NCBI GenBank assembly: GCA_017555745.1 | Contig: JAFZFU010000060.1 | Coordinates: forward strand, 1 to 64,000 | Length of the DNA: 64,000 bases | From: Bacteroidales bacterium | Lineage (GTDB): Bacteria > Bacteroidota > Bacteroidia > Bacteroidales > P3 | Direction: 5' to 3' | Shown here: positions 61,563-64,000 of the stretch, one piece after another | Layout: the number at the start of each line of letters is the position of its first letter | Numbering within the stretch: the stretch's first letter is position 1 | Made by a program: the position numbers and the translations under genes | Notes under the pieces: generated by a model | The model's input: the letters and a program-made list of their open reading frames with translations, nothing else | Told to the model about the DNA's origin: nothing | The model's database searches: none

Positions 61563-64000
61563 ATGTACAAACAAATCAAAAGAAAACTTAGCCTTGTAGC
61601 AAGTGCTATATTTGCTATGTTGCCGCTATGCACACACCACATTTGCCAAGCCGGCGAACAACAACAAAAAAACAAAATAATACATATACGAGGTATCGTT
61701 GTAGACGAAAAAGAGACGCCCTTGGAAGGTGTCAATGTATGGAATCAAGGGTCATACAAAGGTACCAACACCAATGGCGAAGGCAAATTTTCGCTTTATC
61801 TGCCTTCGGGTAACACCGAACTACGATTGTCGTATATAGGCTATCAAACCACAATAATTGATTTATTCATTGTAGGCGATACCACATTATCGCTATCGCT
61901 AAAGCCGTCGGCCACACTCTGCAACGAGGTGATAATATCCGACAGCCGTGTAAGCACTACTACTCCCCTAACCTATACCACCCTAAACCGCGAGGCCATA
62001 GAGGACAACAATATCAGTGGTGCATTGCCATACATAATAGAAATGGAACCCTCGATGGTGTCTACTGCCGAAAATGGCACACAGGTAGGCAACACCTCAT
62101 TTCGTTTGCGCGGCACCGATGCCACTCGCATCAACGTAAATATCAACGGTATTCCGCTAAACAATGCCGAAAGTCAAGGCGTATATTGGGTAAACATAGT
62201 AAACCTTGCCGCCATGTCGGAATCGGTACAAATACAGCGCGGCACAGGGGCTTCGAATGGTGGCACCAGTGCTTTTGGCGGTGCTATAAGTTTACAAACA
62301 CTCAATCCTTCCACCGAACCATACGCCACTGCCGATATAAGCCGAGGCTCGTTTAACACCAACCAAACATCGCTTATGGTAAGCACCGGGTTGCTGAAGC
62401 ATGGTTGGGCCTTCGATGCCTCGTATTCAAAGTTGTCGTCGGACGGATTTCTTCGCAACGGATTCTGCGACCACGAATCGTTCTATTTCAGCGGAGGGAA
62501 ATATGGTGAACGCAGTTTGCTCAAATTGGTTGCAATTATAGGCAAACAGCACACCGGCATAACATGGAATGGCGCTACAAAAGACGAGATAGCCATCGAC
62601 CCGACATATAACAACGCCGGCGCATATACCGACGAAACGGGAAACACAAAATACTACGACAACGAAACAGACAACTATTGGCAACAGCACTTTCAACTAT
62701 ATTACTCATATCAACTAAGCGACCAATGGATGTTTAACACTGCTCTGAACTATACCCACGGATATGGATATTACGAAAACTACAAAGCCGATAAGAAGTT
62801 TGGAAATTATGGTTTCGACAACCAAATGGTGATTAGCAATGGTGATACCTCTATAGTTAAACGCTCCGACTTTGTGATACGCAAACTGATGAACAACAGT
62901 TCGTATACCGAAAACACCTCGCTACAATATAAAAGCGACCGTCTTACATTCAGCATTGGCGAGATGGTCAACTACTACGACGGCGACCACTATGGAAATG
63001 TGATATGGTGCAAACAACCCGAACTATACATCGACGAGGATTATGAATGGTATAGAAACGTTGGCACAAAAGCAGATGTGTCGGCCTTTGCCAAAGCAGA
63101 ATATATGTTCAACAGCCATTTGTCGGGCTATGCCGATATGCAATACCGCTTTATAATATACAATATGGACGGCATCGACGACGACTTCCTATCCCTCGAC
63201 TACCAACGGACCTATAATTTCTTTAACCCCAAAGTTGGTCTTTGTTACAATCCCGACAAGGTTAACCGCCTTACCTTTTTGGCCGGTATTGCCAACCGCG
63301 AGCCAACACGTGCCGACATAAAAGATGCAATAAAAGGTAGCACTGCCGACGATCCCGAGCCCGAAACGATGCTGGATATAGAACTAGGCTACAGCTATAA
63401 CCCCACACGATGGAAATTCTCGGCCAACGCCTACTTTATGGGCTACAGCAACCAATTGGTATCGTCGGGCAAGCTTAATAGTGTGGGCTATGTGCTGATG
63501 GAAAATGTGGACCAAAGTTATCGAATGGGTATAGAAATAAGTGCCGGTACCATGATACTGTCGTGGCTGAAAATAGACGCCAATATTGCCCTAAGCCAAA
63601 ACAAGATAATAGATTATATACACTACGAAGAACACTACGATAACCCAAACGACTGGAACTCCACTCCTCAGGTGGCTAAAAACTATGGCAACACTCAATT
63701 GGCTTTCTCGCCAAACATTGTGGGAGCAGCCATAGCTACCATAGAGCCTGTTCAAAATTTGAAACTACAACTTATAGGTAAATACGTTGGCGAACAATAC
63801 TACGACAATACCCAACGAGAAGAAACACGCCTCGACCCATACTTTGTGATGAATGCAAAAGCTAGCTATATTTGGAAGCTGAAAAGTGGAAAAAATATAG
63901 AGTTTCAGCTGCTTGTCAACAATATCCTAAATAAGCAATACATCAACAATGCCTGGGGCTACGAAGCCCACTTCGACGATGGAAGCGAAAAATATATCGA
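61563..64000 (+). CDS. TonB-dependent receptor, probable outer-membrane thiamin transporter (partial)
   Basis: Open from the ATG at 61563 to the window edge (at least 812 residues, C terminus missing). Signal peptide (about 1-31), carboxypeptidase-like regulatory domain (about 45-115: IRGIVVDEKETPLEGVNVWN, TNTNGEGKFSLYLP), TonB box region near NEVIISDSRV, plug domain (SFRLRGTDATRINVNINGIP, QIQRGTGASNGGTSAFGGAI) and most of the barrel up to LLVNNILNKQYIN, near the usual end. The TPP riboswitch directly upstream implies a vitamin B1 substrate; Bacteroides has a TPP-controlled thiamin receptor of this kind. Inner-membrane transport and salvage genes would be expected just beyond the right edge. 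Confidence 0.93.
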   Translation, partial: MYKQIKRKLSLVASAIFAMLPLCTHHICQAGEQQQKNKIIHIRGIVVDEKETPLEGVNVWNQGSYKGTNTNGEGKFSLYLPSGNTELRLSYIGYQTTIIDLFIVGDTTLSLSLKPSATLCNEVIISDSRVSTTTPLTYTTLNREAIEDNNISGALPYIIEMEPSMVSTAENGTQVGNTSFRLRGTDATRINVNINGIPLNNAESQGVYWVNIVNLAAMSESVQIQRGTGASNGGTSAFGGAISLQTLNPSTEPYATADISRGSFNTNQTSLMVSTGLLKHGWAFDASYSKLSSDGFLRNGFCDHESFYFSGGKYGERSLLKLVAIIGKQHTGITWNGATKDEIAIDPTYNNAGAYTDETGNTKYYDNETDNYWQQHFQLYYSYQLSDQWMFNTALNYTHGYGYYENYKADKKFGNYGFDNQMVISNGDTSIVKRSDFVIRKLMNNSSYTENTSLQYKSDRLTFSIGEMVNYYDGDHYGNVIWCKQPELYIDEDYEWYRNVGTKADVSAFAKAEYMFNSHLSGYADMQYRFIIYNMDGIDDDFLSLDYQRTYNFFNPKVGLCYNPDKVNRLTFLAGIANREPTRADIKDAIKGSTADDPEPETMLDIELGYSYNPTRWKFSANAYFMGYSNQLVSSGKLNSVGYVLMENVDQSYRMGIEISAGTMILSWLKIDANIALSQNKIIDYIHYEEHYDNPNDWNSTPQVAKNYGNTQLAFSPNIVGAAIATIEPVQNLKLQLIGKYVGEQYYDNTQREETRLDPYFVMNAKASYIWKLKSGKNIEFQLLVNNILNKQYINNAWGYEAHFDDGSEKYI

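Noticed and set aside
1-64000. tRNA, rRNA or tmRNA genes
   Set aside because: Looked for T-loop and CCA-proximal signatures and conserved rRNA blocks; none seen by eye. A covariance search would be decisive.

Overview
The window looks like the chromosome of an AT-rich, uncultured or little-studied member of the Bacteroidales (phylum Bacteroidota). The evidence is: promoters of the Bacteroides type (TTG, 19-20 bases, TAnnTTTG); no strong Shine-Dalgarno sites; two secreted proteins with type IX secretion (T9SS) C-terminal sorting domains, one of them a gingipain-like C25 protease; a TonB-dependent receptor with a carboxypeptidase-like N-terminal domain; and lineage markers such as the PUR-family DUF3276 protein, a PorT-family barrel, a 'putative porin' and a second EF-G.

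Layout. 1-3.1 kb: gene-free edge with palindromes, then L-serine dehydratase behind a secreted protein of unknown function. 3.2-7.9 kb: probable five-gene leftward operon mlaE-mlaF-AMP nucleosidase-ABC permease-tRNA-dihydrouridine synthase, divergent from era. 8.9-14.4 kb: DoxX/thioredoxin membrane protein, two tiny cysteine-rich lipoproteins, a lipocalin, a DEAD-box RNA helicase and two unknown genes. 15.2-17.3 kb: EF-G paralogue lacking the usual catalytic histidine, behind a long leader. 17.5-23.5 kb: accessory stretch with a DinD-RhuM fusion, a small membrane protein, two tandem TonB-C-domain proteins, a thioredoxin-fold protein and a Fic enzyme. 23.5-38.5 kb: clpB, C25 protease, a small membrane protein, nucleoside phosphorylase, PUR-parA-parB-DUF5683-aroK, cysteine desulfidase, a deoxyhypusine-synthase-like enzyme and tpiA. 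39.4-43.9 kb: dnaK, two small lipoproteins, an unusual lipoprotein aldo/keto reductase with ferredoxin cysteines. 43.9-56.1 kb: leftward genes for nuclease, an acyl-ligase/ACP/acyltransferase fusion, porin, trxB, PorT-family barrel, hisS, a T9SS cargo protein, rhomboid and mutL. 56.3-58.7 kb: AT-rich island with an orphan Rhs tip gene, a frameshifted lipoprotein and a second copy of the Rhs promoter/leader. 58.8-64 kb: porin, two membrane proteins, then a TPP riboswitch controlling a TonB receptor that runs off the window (probable outer-membrane thiamin transporter).

The most unusual signal is not a gene. At least six intergenic regions carry arrays built from about four units with a 21-23 bp period. 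Each array has its own sequence, but the period and unit number recur, and in several arrays a late unit has its core inverted. The densest one (23120-23390) holds three consecutive four-unit arrays in an inverted layout, enclosed between two convergent terminators. I know of no established function for such a family. The periods were counted by hand and need an autocorrelation test against the rest of the genome.
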